DNA of 64,000 bases, taken from contig NZ_AP024597.1 in NCBI RefSeq assembly GCF_019704315.1, positions 1,488,001-1,552,000 of the forward strand, given 5' to 3'. This DNA is from Stygiolobus caldivivus (GTDB lineage: Archaea > Thermoproteota > Thermoprotei_A > Sulfolobales > Sulfolobaceae). How positions within the stretch are numbered: position 1 is the stretch's first letter; each line of letters starts with the position of its first letter. The notes under the pieces are model-generated. The model saw only the letters and a program-made list of their open reading frames with translations. It made no database searches and had not been told where the DNA came from. Positions 8,623-17,775 of the stretch are shown piece by piece. The position numbers and the translations under genes are program-made.

Positions 8623-10071
8623 ATGGACTGTCTCGTCTATATAGCTGGCGATGTCATGAGCTACTCCACAATTGACTACGTATATCAGGGTAGGGTAAAG
8701 AGGTCTTTCTTTTCAGCACATGCTATTGCAAGGTTGACGAACCAAGGTAAGGTCGTAGCCTTACTCCCAGACAGCTTGTTATACTATAAAGACGATATCT
8801 CACAGTACAAGGAGATGTTAACCAAAGGCTATAGGAACATGATACTGTCCCGCCTTAACGAGGTAAATGTGGACTTCGAGACGAGGAAAGATGTAGAAGA
8901 GTTCGTAAACTCACTAGACATAAGGGTAATCCCCAACGTAGGGGTAGGGTCACCTTATCAGATAGACGATGACGCACACCTAATTAGGGAGCAGGGCCCT
9001 GACAATAGACCGAGGTATAAGAGGCACCAATATAAGTCCGAAAGGTCACCTGTCTTTATCTATAACGTAGTTTACTCGGTCTTTAAGGACTTAGCTGATA
9101 ACGGTTGTGAAAAGTTTACTGTAGACCTCACTCACGGTACTAACGTCCTGATCGCGATAACGCTGATAGCAGGTTCCCTATTTGACAGTACTTTTCTCAT
9201 GGCACCGGTCATCGGGAGCCCGGGTAGTGCTGTGACCGTAGTGGACGTAACCGATATTGTAAGGGCTTTCAAGGACTCTTATGGGGTCTACCTCTCAATA
9301 AAGTGGGTAGACGAGAGGTACTTCAGGGACTATAGGGAGAAGCTATTAAAGATTAACGTGAAAAACTACCAGAAAGAGAGAGACGTGTTGAAGAGTTTGA
9401 GGGGATTAGACCCGAGCATAGTTATGGAGTTACTAAGGAACCTGCGGTTGGGCTTCAGCGTCAACGCGCTTAAAGACATGGAGGATGTAACGGCGAACTT
9501 TCTCACGATTAAAGGAGACGTAGATAAGCTAAAAGAGTTCTACGAGTCGTGGTATGACCACCTGAGTCTGGAGAACGAGGGCAACATACTCCTTTCAAAC
9601 TTTTATTCTACTCTTACCGTCCAAGACTTAATCGTAAAGGGAGACGATATAGAGAGGTTAAAGGGGATATTGGACATCTATATAAGGGCACAGTACTATG
9701 ATAACGCGTTGTCACTCGGTAGAGAACTGGCGGTGGCGATATGTTTGGACAAGCATGGTGGAGGTGTGTTTGAAAGTAATGGTAAAGGTCATGGTGGACA
9801 GGAGAAGGCCCCCACACCTTACGACCAGTGTAATGAGGTCATTAATTCTCTAGTAGGAAAAGAAAAGGGGATAATAGACTCTAGGTTTGTGCAATACCGA
9901 AACATCTTGATGCACGGGGGGCTATCAGTAGACCTGAAGACCCAAATAAAGGATAAAAAGGTGGTAAATAAAAACCCCGAGAAAACTGACAATATCATAA
10001 GGTATGTCAGTGAAGGGTTAAAGAAGGACTTAGCTAAGATCGAAGAAATACTGAGCAAGGAAAACGTATAA
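8623..10071 (+). CDS. csx1: Csx1, cOA-activated CARF-HEPN ribonuclease (close to Sulfolobus Csx1)
   Basis: 482 residues that I can align by eye over the whole length with the structurally studied Saccharolobus Csx1 (N-terminus IAGDV..YS...Y, then FF.AHA, V.ALIPDSL). CARF motif D168-L-T-H-G-T-N174; catalytic HEPN motif R426-N427-I-L-M-H431 followed by GGLS. The relative forms a hexamer and cleaves RNA when bound to cyclic tetra-adenylate; the same is expected here. About 30 residues longer than the relative, mostly in the extra loop before the HEPN motif (GGGVFESNGKGHGGQEK). Own leaderless promoter. Natural partner of the Cas10 at 14161-16812. Confidence 0.93.
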   Translation: MDCLVYIAGDVMSYSTIDYVYQGRVKRSFFSAHAIARLTNQGKVVALLPDSLLYYKDDISQYKEMLTKGYRNMILSRLNEVNVDFETRKDVEEFVNSLDIRVIPNVGVGSPYQIDDDAHLIREQGPDNRPRYKRHQYKSERSPVFIYNVVYSVFKDLADNGCEKFTVDLTHGTNVLIAITLIAGSLFDSTFLMAPVIGSPGSAVTVVDVTDIVRAFKDSYGVYLSIKWVDERYFRDYREKLLKINVKNYQKERDVLKSLRGLDPSIVMELLRNLRLGFSVNALKDMEDVTANFLTIKGDVDKLKEFYESWYDHLSLENEGNILLSNFYSTLTVQDLIVKGDDIERLKGILDIYIRAQYYDNALSLGRELAVAICLDKHGGGVFESNGKGHGGQEKAPTPYDQCNEVINSLVGKEKGIIDSRFVQYRNILMHGGLSVDLKTQIKDKKVVNKNPEKTDNIIRYVSEGLKKDLAKIEEILSKENV

Positions 10072-10249
10072 AAGAAGACAGAGATTCGTAAAAAAGGGCG
10101 TTCATTGTAGGCCTATTGTATTTGCCGAAAACGGCACCCTGCTTGAATTTTCAGGTAAACCAGCTATCTCCTCTTGAAACTGAAGAAGAGGCATAAATAA
10201 GTGTATGGCGTAGTGAGCCTTTATTTGGTCTAGAGTGGGATACCATTAT

Positions 10250-11377
10250 ATGGCTGTAAGGTTTTACTCACACGAGTTCAAGCTTTTCGTGACCGGAGTA
10301 ATGGCGTTCTTAGCCGTCCACTACTCCGCAAAGTTCTACTTATCTCTCCCTATAAAGGGGTTACCCCCCGTCTATTATAACGTCGTAGAGGAAGTGGTTA
10401 ACTTAACTTTATACTCAGTAGTACTCTCCGTGTTGACCTATAAGCTCTTCGGGGGTAATGAGCCAGGTAAGTACTACATCATGTGGTTCTGGTCGCTGTT
10501 TATCAACTATTATTTCTTTCACGTCATACCGTACTTCCCCTTTAACTTAGGTGTCCTCACCGGGGGCGTGTCTTCCCTCCTTTACGCTATTCCCCCTTCC
10601 CTGGTCATGTCCGCAGTCAGGATAGGTAAAAGTGAAGAAGCCAATTCCCTACCTACACCGCAGTTATGGGCAGGGACGGTCATGTTTTCGGCACTGATAC
10701 TCCTCTCTTTTTACACTGGTGTTACCGTGTCCACTTTCATTTACGGTGCTGTTGCGGGCCTTTTGCTGTCGTTTATAGCCGTAGGCACTGAAAAGAGTAT
10801 GGTGAACCTATCGTTGGTCCCTATGTTTATCATCGCGCTCGTATACACCGGCGGGGCATTATACCACGTGACTACTGCTACACTCTTATTAGTTTTGGGG
10901 GCGTCATTCCTCATCTTCTGGGTGTCAATGAGACCGGCGGTACTGGTAAACCGTATCACCGGGGACGTAACCCCTATCGGTGTAGTCTCGTCACAGGCAC
11001 TCTCATTAGTGTTCCCTCTTATGGTCGCGATAATATGGGCAATTGTTAGGGACCTCGCTTCAGCCTTTCATTACGGTGACTATATCTCGCCTTTGACGTT
11101 AGAGACTTTCCCTATCATCTTCCTTCCCGCGGTAATAAGTAATACCCTATCAGACTACTTGAGGGGTAGACAGCTGGACAAGTATATGAGGTTTTACGGT
11201 AAGGAGACGGGGGTCGGGATAATAGGGGGCGTAGGTCTAGCGGACGGGCTTTGGTTAGACCTAGTGGGCCTGATCACTTATTACTTAACAGTGTTAAAGT
11301 TCGGTTTCTACGACGGGACGTTAGTGTATGTATTAGTTATAATACCTGCATTGGTCATAGTATCTAGGCTAATATAA
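10250..11377 (+). CDS. Polytopic membrane protein of unknown function next to csx1
   Basis: About 375 residues with ten or so hydrophobic helices and short loops; I do not recognise the family with certainty. The C-terminal NTLSDYLRGRQLDKYM and GVGIIGGVGLADGLWLDLVG parts (about 300-355) vaguely recall DUF1614-type archaeal membrane proteins. A GTG five codons upstream (10235) could also be the start; the ATG at 10250 is preferred. It sits between a csx1 gene and the 3' end of the type III-D operon, so a link to CRISPR defence is possible but unproven. Its leader region has TAAATAAGTG near 10194. Confidence 0.6.
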   Translation: MAVRFYSHEFKLFVTGVMAFLAVHYSAKFYLSLPIKGLPPVYYNVVEEVVNLTLYSVVLSVLTYKLFGGNEPGKYYIMWFWSLFINYYFFHVIPYFPFNLGVLTGGVSSLLYAIPPSLVMSAVRIGKSEEANSLPTPQLWAGTVMFSALILLSFYTGVTVSTFIYGAVAGLLLSFIAVGTEKSMVNLSLVPMFIIALVYTGGALYHVTTATLLLVLGASFLIFWVSMRPAVLVNRITGDVTPIGVVSSQALSLVFPLMVAIIWAIVRDLASAFHYGDYISPLTLETFPIIFLPAVISNTLSDYLRGRQLDKYMRFYGKETGVGIIGGVGLADGLWLDLVGLITYYLTVLKFGFYDGTLVYVLVIIPALVIVSRLI

Positions 11378-11917
11378 GCGGCTGTAAACTCCCTTAATTC
11401 CGGCTCACCTTTTTACTGATGAAATTGACGAGTTTATAATCAGCCACCACGATTTTTGGGTAAAAGATAAAGTCTAGGGGTAAAAATTATTTTGAAAGAC
11501 CGGAATTGGTTATATCCGGTCAGTTAACAAAGGGCAACAGTACCGTTAGCGTAAGGGTAAAGACTTGCTAAGAAGTGTGGGGACTTGCCCTCCAGTCCCT
11601 GACAAAGACCTAGTAAGGAGCGGGGGTGTATACTCGGCTAGGTTTAAAGGTCAAGGTGTAAAAACCGCGCCAAACGGCTTATCTGATAACGCGTAAGGCT
11701 TGGCTTGTGACGATAGGGTAATTAACGGGGGCGATCCACCGATAGGTGCTTAAACCCGAGTCGTCACGTGCCTACCGGCCTTTATTGTACGCGCATTGCC
11801 TCGCTATTACAATTTATTACTACTATTCAGCACCTTAATGGAGTAGTCCACAACTTGTTAAAAAATTCTTAGGAGAGCTTATGAGGGCCTACATAAAGGG
11901 ACTATACTTGAAAAAAG
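11378..11917. other. Gene-free region holding a diverged dispersed repeat
   Basis: GGTCAGTTAACAAAGGGC...CGTTAGCGTAAGG (about 11517-11557) resembles GGTCGGTCTACAAAAGGC...CGTCAGCATAAGG (about 437-472), so a short repeat occurs in both gaps. The plus-strand frame through 11562-11690 is open for ~45 codons but has no start and no recognisable similarity. No CRISPR-type direct repeats are seen although this lies directly behind the cas operon. Confidence 0.4.
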
Positions 11918-12613
11918 TCATAACTTAAAGTCCCCTAACGGCCGGAACACAGCTCTCCTGGTTAGTGCGTCTACTTTAGCGTATTCGCTCTCCTTCCAGT
12001 CTAACATAGCGTAGCCTATCCCCCTGGACTTCCCTCCCCCTATAAACGTCCCCACTTCACTGAGGAACTTTAACGTCTTAAACCAGTCCCCTATCCTGTC
12101 CCTGACTATGACCTTAACGCTAACGCTACTCACGTTTATGATCTGTTCCCTGAATAAGTGCCTTTCCTTTGCCTTCTTAGTCTTCCTATCGATCACTACG
12201 TGTGCCCTATCGTTTATTCCTGAGCTAATAAGCGTGTCGGAAAAGGTCACTGCGGAGGCGAAGTACTCACTACCGTAAAGCCTCTCTACGGGGCAGTTCC
12301 ACATAGCTATAAACTTCTTCCTTTCCTTCTTTACTTTCTCGTTACTCTTATCGGCCAGCCCCTTAGCTTTCAACAGCTCGTCAAGGCTCCCGTCATCGAC
12401 CACGTTATCGTCTTCGTGTCCGTTAAAGTGGTGCGGGTCTGCTATTAAGACTTCTGTAGCCCTCCTGAATATACCCTTCCAGCTACTCCACGGTATTACG
12501 TAGTACTCGTCCATTTTCAGCGGGGTCAGCACGTTTATGTCCTCCTTACTACCCCCGACCCTCAACCCGTAGGGTGTACTGAACTTTAGTTTAAATAAGT
12601 AGACCTCCTTCAT
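11918..12613 (-). CDS. Type III-D Cas7-family RAMP (Csm3-like), last gene of operon
   Basis: 231 residues. RAMP landmarks: N-terminal LKFSTPYGLRVGGSKEDINV, the VIPWSSWKGIFRR segment (family PGSS-[FLW]-KG-x-[FLM]-R motif) near residues 39-51, and the glycine-rich FIGGGKSRGIGYAML near the C-terminus. D25 lies in the loop where Csm3 carries its target-RNA-cleaving Asp, so it may cut RNA. It starts with ATG overlapping the TAA of the preceding gene (TAATG), giving translational coupling. A backbone subunit binding crRNA/target RNA is the expected role. Confidence 0.82.
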   Translation of the reverse strand: MKEVYLFKLKFSTPYGLRVGGSKEDINVLTPLKMDEYYVIPWSSWKGIFRRATEVLIADPHHFNGHEDDNVVDDGSLDELLKAKGLADKSNEKVKKERKKFIAMWNCPVERLYGSEYFASAVTFSDTLISSGINDRAHVVIDRKTKKAKERHLFREQIINVSSVSVKVIVRDRIGDWFKTLKFLSEVGTFIGGGKSRGIGYAMLDWKESEYAKVDALTRRAVFRPLGDFKL

Positions 12614-13557
12614 TACGCCTTCACCTTCTGGAGTAATGACCCTAAGTCCTCTATCCCGAACATGAAGTTTAACCCTGCAGGCAGGACTTTATCGTATTCT
12701 CCCTTCTCTCTGACGAGTACCAACGTACCTTCGGTGAGCGTCCTGAACGAGGGCTTTTGCCCCGATACCTTATCGCTCGTAAACCAACCCACATAAGTGG
12801 AGGTACTCCCTATTATTACGCTCTTCCCGTCCACCTTACCTACGTCAAACAGCCTCTTTCCCAACAGTGAAGGTACACATTGTGACAAGCAGTAGGAGAG
12901 GCCTTGGGGTTCTGGTAAGTCTACCTCACCTACTACGTCCACCCTAGCCATCGAGTTAGTCCTGTTCTTACCCCTCCCCAACCTTATCTTACCTGACTTC
13001 ACTACGTCGATTACCTCGCTGGGCCTCGCCAGTGCCCACAACGTATCGAACTTCTTAAACTCATAAGCGAACAACATCTTGTGGTAAGACGAGGCTAAGA
13101 CCTTGTCTATGGCTACGTGCATTGAGATAAAGGACTCAGCTGTAAACCTGGAGTACCGGTTCACGTCTTTGCCTTCTTTTCTCTTTATTATAACACCTAT
13201 CGTCGGCTTCATCTCGTCGTCAAGTCTCAGGACATCCTTTAGGTGCGACCCTGACTCAAGTTCCTTTCCCTTTTCCGTTAACACACCCCTTACCTCTACG
13301 AAGTCACTGCTCTTTCTCCCTTCTGCCGGGGAAAAGTAATGTGACGGAGCTGAGTCCAGTGGGAACGCCGGTGAGGCGTAGAAACCTTGGTCGATTTTCC
13401 CTTTCTGGTAGTAGTACTCGGCGAGGAGGGCCCCCCTGAGCTGGGTCGCCGGTATATAGTCTGTAACAGAGAAGTAATAACTACCTATCCTCCTCGCTTG
13501 GGTCGTAATGTAACCGTTGACCGTTATCTTTAACAGTGAAAACTCCATTTCACTCAC
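12613..13557 (-). CDS. csx10: Csx10/Cas5-like RAMP of type III-D complex
   Basis: 314 residues. DYIPATQLRGALLAEYY (about 32-48) is a RAMP P-x-[ST]-x-[LIK]-[RK]-G-[AL] element, and IRLGRGKNRTNSMARV (about 193-208) is a glycine/arginine-rich loop typical of Csx10/Csm4 proteins, which cap the crRNA 5' handle next to Cas10. Placement among Cas7 genes right after cas10 and the lack of Cas7-type zinc cysteines support this. The start may be GTG 13557 (overlapping the previous stop) or ATG 13548. Csx10 is the marker of subtype III-D, but my subtype call rests on similarity by eye and gene order. Confidence 0.7.
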   Translation of the reverse strand: MSEMEFSLLKITVNGYITTQARRIGSYYFSVTDYIPATQLRGALLAEYYYQKGKIDQGFYASPAFPLDSAPSHYFSPAEGRKSSDFVEVRGVLTEKGKELESGSHLKDVLRLDDEMKPTIGVIIKRKEGKDVNRYSRFTAESFISMHVAIDKVLASSYHKMLFAYEFKKFDTLWALARPSEVIDVVKSGKIRLGRGKNRTNSMARVDVVGEVDLPEPQGLSYCLSQCVPSLLGKRLFDVGKVDGKSVIIGSTSTYVGWFTSDKVSGQKPSFRTLTEGTLVLVREKGEYDKVLPAGLNFMFGIEDLGSLLQKVKA

Positions 13558-14161
13558 CCCACATGTACTCTGACAAGGACGATACTATGTCCTTCATTTC
13601 TTGGTCACACTTCACCTTCTGACATATGTCGTCCTTTAACTTTACGTCCACCATTGCGTTCCTACCTATCCTCCAGAGACGTAAGGCTAAGACAGAGTAA
13701 AGTAGTAACTTCAACATCTTTTCACCGCAGGAGTCCCTGAAATAGACTGTCACTTCAAACTCAGTGTTAGGTGATACGACCTCCTGCGTAAATAGGGCGC
13801 CCTCTTCACTCCTCTGGGTCTTGTCGTCTATCTTCACCCTCGTCACCTTGTGCCTCTTCACGCTCGGGACGTTCACGGTCAAAGCAAAGCACCCCGAGTC
13901 CCGGTAGTCAGGGTAGCCGAAGAGCGTGCAGACGTCACACGGGCCTTTGCCCTTATGGGCCTTCTTAATCTCTTCAGGCTCTACCTGCCCGCAGGAGGAA
14001 TAACCGTCAGGTAAATAGTTATGGACGGCAGTCCTTAACACCCCCTTTATTGTTGACGGAGGCAGTACCACAGGGTTTAACGGTATATCTACTGCTCCTA
14101 TACTGCTCCCTCCTCCTACTGTTAGGGAAGTCAAGTTCTTTACTACTAGCCCGAACTCCAT
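13550..14161 (-). CDS. Cas7-family RAMP subunit (Csm3-like)
   Basis: 203 residues. SLTVGGGSSIGAVDIPLNPV (about 12-31) followed by LPPSTIKGVLRTAV matches the Csm3 pattern G-G-V-D-x-P...PGSS-[FLI]-KG-x-[FLM]-R; D25 is a candidate catalytic Asp for target-RNA cleavage. CDVCTLFGYPD is the zinc/Cys-containing thumb segment found in many Cas7 proteins. The ATG shares one base with the cas10 stop (TAATG), so the two are translationally coupled. Confidence 0.82.
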   Translation of the reverse strand: MEFGLVVKNLTSLTVGGGSSIGAVDIPLNPVVLPPSTIKGVLRTAVHNYLPDGYSSCGQVEPEEIKKAHKGKGPCDVCTLFGYPDYRDSGCFALTVNVPSVKRHKVTRVKIDDKTQRSEEGALFTQEVVSPNTEFEVTVYFRDSCGEKMLKLLLYSVLALRLWRIGRNAMVDVKLKDDICQKVKCDQEMKDIVSSLSEYMWGE

Positions 14162-16812
14162 TACCCTACACCTACCCTGAAGGTCTTGAGGACGAAGAAA
14201 TAATCGTAGAGTGGTATCCCTTTCAACGGGTCTTGACCATTTTTCTTAGCGACTAACCTCTTTAGCACTTCCTTATCGTAGCCGTCGTCACTCCTCGCTA
14301 TCTGCCTTAAGATATAAGCTAAGGTCGTCAAGTAACCGTTAGGGCTGTCCACCCTTACTTCGGCATAACCCACTACGTCTTCCAACACCCTCAGCTTCTC
14401 CCTAGCCTCCCTTCTGTCTTTGTCGCTATAGTAAAGGGCTACTACGTCTTTGAACTCATAGAGCCCCGCTAACTTAAGCAACTCCCTTACGCTCTCTACA
14501 TCATTAGAGACCGCCAAATAGGAAGGGCTGTTAGGCCTCTTGTACCTATGGATCTCAGACTCTACTACAGACCTACTGGCTAGTGTCGACGAAAATACCA
14601 TACACCCGATGCTGGTCTTGTTACCCTCAGGTCGTTTTATATCAGGCTTTATCTTACTCTCCTCCATCAACGCGTCGGTAGCTTGGAAGGCAAACTGGAT
14701 AGGGTGGTCTGGCTTGATACTGACCACCCCCACCTTAAATGTGAACCCGGTGAACTCCTTTGCCTTCTCAAAGAACTTGACCGCAAACGGCACAGCAACT
14801 ACTGATGGGACCAGAATGGTTATGTCGTCCCCGCCTATGTACAGTACGCCTGAGAGTACCCTGCTTGTCAGAGAGAGTTCGCCGTGTTGTCTTTCCACCT
14901 CAGCCTTAGCTAACTCTAACAACGTTTCGTAAAACGCTTTCTTTACCCCGTAATCTAATTTAAAGCTCCTGTCCACGTAGTCTGAAAACGTAGCGCTCGA
15001 GGAAAAGATCACACTACCCCAGTTCCCGTCAGCTTTGATCAAGGCCACGTATCGTGTGTCTTCTGGGGCCTTATACCCTGCTATGAACTCCATAGCGTAC
15101 TCGTTATAGTTATCGCCGAATAAGCACCTAGCGACCTCGCTAGGAGTTACCTTACCGACCTCTGCAGAGAGGGAATAGGTAGACCCCACTTTGCTCATGA
15201 AACCCCTGTTCTTGGACAGTTGTCTTATCTCGTAACATCTGTCGCAGAGTAACTTATAACCGTCAATATCCGGGAACTCCTTAGTCGCAGGCCTCACCCC
15301 GCAGTTCTCACAAGTCTTGTGCAGCCCTACCGAGAACACCTCCTCCTCAAAGTCCACTAAGTATTTCTCGCTGAAGGACTCCTTGATCTTTTCCCAGACC
15401 TCGTTGTAGTTAGATATGTAGTTATCATATGCGAACTCAGCAACGCTCACGCTCAGCTTTAGGTCCAAATCCCTCAGGGGCTTAAGGCCCTTAAACAGCC
15501 CCTTTATCCTTTCCTTACAGTTTACGTTTTCGGGGCAAATGTCACTCCTGACCACTATATACGAGTGGCCCCCGTACCCGCTGAGGAGTGCCTCTGCAGG
15601 TAGTCTGGACTTACCCTGTTTAGAGAACTCACTGTCCAATAACATAAAGGAGTAAACGGTGACCATGAAGTCAACTAACATGCTGGCAAAGGACATGTCC
15701 CTGAGCTTGGGGAAATTGGTAATGAACTTCTGTATACCGGGGAGGTCTATGTAGACGATATAGCCCAACAGCCTGCCTAAGCTTACTCTCTTTTCGACCT
15801 TTTCGACCTTCTCCGGTATAAAGGGGAAGAGCCTCGAGTTCTCGTTTTGTGCTATGCGTTCAGGTATTACGTAGCTCAGGATCTTCTTATATACTTCTTT
15901 TGTTACCTTTTCATACTTCTCCTTACCGAGCCTTGTAAAACAGTCATAGGACTCCTCCCCGCTCTTACTGAAACACTCTTTCACTTCCTTGCCGTACTCC
16001 ACGTCGTCCAAGGCCTTCATTACCAGTTCTGTTAGCCTGTCTGCACTTGAAGCTAAGCGGTCAGCCTTACTGACAATACTCTCAAAGTCACCGTGGTGGG
16101 ACGCAATGAGGTCCTTGACCTTGTTCAGCTTTATACAAGATTTATCGCTCTCTAATCTGTTCTGTACTTCTCTCATGATATCGATAGCCTCAGCGACGTG
16201 GTGACGCGGGTTAATTACCTTTCCTATGTCGTGGAGTAAAGAAGCTACCCTCAAGTAGTTTAAGTCTATCGAATAGGGCTGGAGGAGCCAAGAGGTTAAC
16301 GACGTTAACTGGACGTGAGATGCCAGAGATGTGAAGTTAAACCCTGGCCTAGTGTCTGCAGGTGTATTTAATAGGGCCTCATAAATTTCCAGTATCGATG
16401 AGAAGTAGCCCCTGACCAGTCCCTTCAGGACGTCGGCTTTCTCAAACTTCTCGAGCCTTTCAAAGACTTCCCTTAAGGGAGTGTCTTTGTCTATTGTGAG
16501 GTCTTGTACGTGCCTCGCGATACTGTAAACGAAGAAGTACTCGAAAGCTGTAGGTAGGTATTTGCTATCACCTTCTATAGGTGCGTATGACATAAACATA
16601 GGCAACTTGTACAGCATAGAGACCATGTCTGCGTATATGTCCATGGCCTTCTTCTCGTCGTTGCCCGCGAGCTCACATGAGACCAGAGCCATATGAGAGA
16701 GAGTGTCCACTATTTTCTCCTTCAAGTCCTGGTTGCCTTCGTATTGCTTACCTTTATCCCCGTCAAAGACTACTTTATACTCAGGTAAATTTAACTTACC
16801 CCTCAGGGTCAT
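14161..16812 (-). CDS. cas10: Cas10, type III effector large subunit with HD nuclease and GGDD cyclase
   Basis: 883 residues. HD domain: H194-D195 (SLLHDIGKVI), H204-H205, and SHHGDFE at H239-H240, so the ssDNase metal site looks complete. A zinc ribbon CENCGVRPATKEF...LLCDRCYEI divides the two Palm domains. The second Palm has G660-G661-D662-D663 (LYIGGDDITILV), the cOA synthase motif. The helical C-terminus (LAYILRQIARSDD, 831-843) resembles the small subunit of the same operon. Expected to make cyclic oligoadenylate on target-RNA binding and so switch on Csx1. It overlaps both flanking genes by a few bases. Confidence 0.95.
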   Translation of the reverse strand: MTLRGKLNLPEYKVVFDGDKGKQYEGNQDLKEKIVDTLSHMALVSCELAGNDEKKAMDIYADMVSMLYKLPMFMSYAPIEGDSKYLPTAFEYFFVYSIARHVQDLTIDKDTPLREVFERLEKFEKADVLKGLVRGYFSSILEIYEALLNTPADTRPGFNFTSLASHVQLTSLTSWLLQPYSIDLNYLRVASLLHDIGKVINPRHHVAEAIDIMREVQNRLESDKSCIKLNKVKDLIASHHGDFESIVSKADRLASSADRLTELVMKALDDVEYGKEVKECFSKSGEESYDCFTRLGKEKYEKVTKEVYKKILSYVIPERIAQNENSRLFPFIPEKVEKVEKRVSLGRLLGYIVYIDLPGIQKFITNFPKLRDMSFASMLVDFMVTVYSFMLLDSEFSKQGKSRLPAEALLSGYGGHSYIVVRSDICPENVNCKERIKGLFKGLKPLRDLDLKLSVSVAEFAYDNYISNYNEVWEKIKESFSEKYLVDFEEEVFSVGLHKTCENCGVRPATKEFPDIDGYKLLCDRCYEIRQLSKNRGFMSKVGSTYSLSAEVGKVTPSEVARCLFGDNYNEYAMEFIAGYKAPEDTRYVALIKADGNWGSVIFSSSATFSDYVDRSFKLDYGVKKAFYETLLELAKAEVERQHGELSLTSRVLSGVLYIGGDDITILVPSVVAVPFAVKFFEKAKEFTGFTFKVGVVSIKPDHPIQFAFQATDALMEESKIKPDIKRPEGNKTSIGCMVFSSTLASRSVVESEIHRYKRPNSPSYLAVSNDVESVRELLKLAGLYEFKDVVALYYSDKDRREAREKLRVLEDVVGYAEVRVDSPNGYLTTLAYILRQIARSDDGYDKEVLKRLVAKKNGQDPLKGIPLYDYFFVLKTFRVGVG

Positions 16813-16981
16813 ACCTCACCACCATCGAATAGTACTCAATACCAAACTTGTTTGCCTTGAACTTTACCTCCCCGTTAGCCTTTTCTTCCCGGTCGACCTC
16901 AACTACGGTGAGGCATTCACTACTCTCCTTATCAAGTTCCACAGAGAGGTCGTACTTAATGCAGACCTTCATGCCTACCAC
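16796..16981 (-). CDS. Unrecognised 61-aa protein inside the type III-D operon
   Basis: 61 residues from ATG 16981, or 58 from ATG 16972. It overlaps the end of the upstream RAMP gene and, by 17 bp, the start of cas10, so it is wedged in a strictly coupled operon and must be real. Acidic/basic mixed, predicted mainly beta (VCIKYDLSVELD, LTVVEVDRE, EVKFKANKFG). No cysteines forming a knuckle, no membrane segment. The related Saccharolobus III-D operon also has a very small gene next to cas10, as I recall. It could be an extra subunit or a regulator; I cannot assign a family. Confidence 0.65.
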   Translation of the reverse strand: MVGMKVCIKYDLSVELDKESSECLTVVEVDREEKANGEVKFKANKFGIEYYSMVVRYDPEG

Positions 16982-17775
16982 TCCTCGTTATAGTCGAACG
17001 GGTTAAACTTCTTCATAAACTCGTTTAACGCATTTACAAACTCCACCTTCGCTGCTGGTAATGAAAACCTGACCCTCCCGAAACGCCTATCAGAGAACTT
17101 AAACCTACCCATTAACATCACCTTCCCTTCCAACTTATTGCCCTTCAACCTGAAACCGAGGCCGTAAAGTAACATCCCTAGGTCTACGGGCTTTAATGAC
17201 CGGTAGACTACTTTCCCCCCGAACTTGGAGCCCTTAATAGCACTCTCATAGTATTGACCGTTAACGTTTACGAAGTCCGTCTTCCCTTGGGCCATGACGA
17301 GGTCTGTGAATGATACCCTACTGGCCAGCCCCGAGTTACCCAGTAAGTCACAGACCGGGCACACCCTTTCAGGGAACCTATCAGAGTACTTGGGCTTGGG
17401 GTTCCTGAATATCTTCTTATAAGTATTTGAGACCGTGTTTGAATTCCTTGATACTACATAGCACGACTCTCTGATAGACAGTTCCAGTCTAGTCCTCACC
17501 AGGCCCTTTATAGTAGACCCTGGAATAACTACCTTACCGAGGTACTTATTCATCTCGTGGGTCGCAGGGGAAAAGTAGCCGGAGACGTCCGGTACTGTCC
17601 CTTGTAGTGCGCTCTCCACGAGCTTGTCTATGTCGTCTAAGGGGCGCAATATCTCGACGTCATAGACCCCGCTACCCACATGGAGGTAGTCTGAGACGAC
17701 CTCCATCTCTATGTCTAAGGCCCCTTCGAGCCCGGGGGCGTTCCTCTCAGTGTATGGGGTACGGTACCTTTGCAC
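16975..17775 (-). CDS. Cas7-family RAMP (Csm3/Csm5-like) subunit
   Basis: About 266 residues. [16 protein letters not shown] followed later by [18 protein letters not shown] is the RAMP PGSS-x-KG-x-x-R motif, displaced C-terminally by an ~40-residue insertion ([17 protein letters not shown]). [20 protein letters not shown] is the Cys-containing segment shared with other Cas7 proteins of this operon. Possibly the distal (Csm5-like) cap. Start uncertain: GTG 17775 is preferred, a TTG at 17793 extends it by six codons; both overlap the preceding gene. Confidence 0.78.
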   Translation of the reverse strand: MQRYRTPYTERNAPGLEGALDIEMEVVSDYLHVGSGVYDVEILRPLDDIDKLVESALQGTVPDVSGYFSPATHEMNKYLGKVVIPGSTIKGLVRTRLELSIRESCYVVSRNSNTVSNTYKKIFRNPKPKYSDRFPERVCPVCDLLGNSGLASRVSFTDLVMAQGKTDFVNVNGQYYESAIKGSKFGGKVVYRSLKPVDLGMLLYGLGFRLKGNKLEGKVMLMGRFKFSDRRFGRVRFSLPAAKVEFVNALNEFMKKFNPFDYNEEW

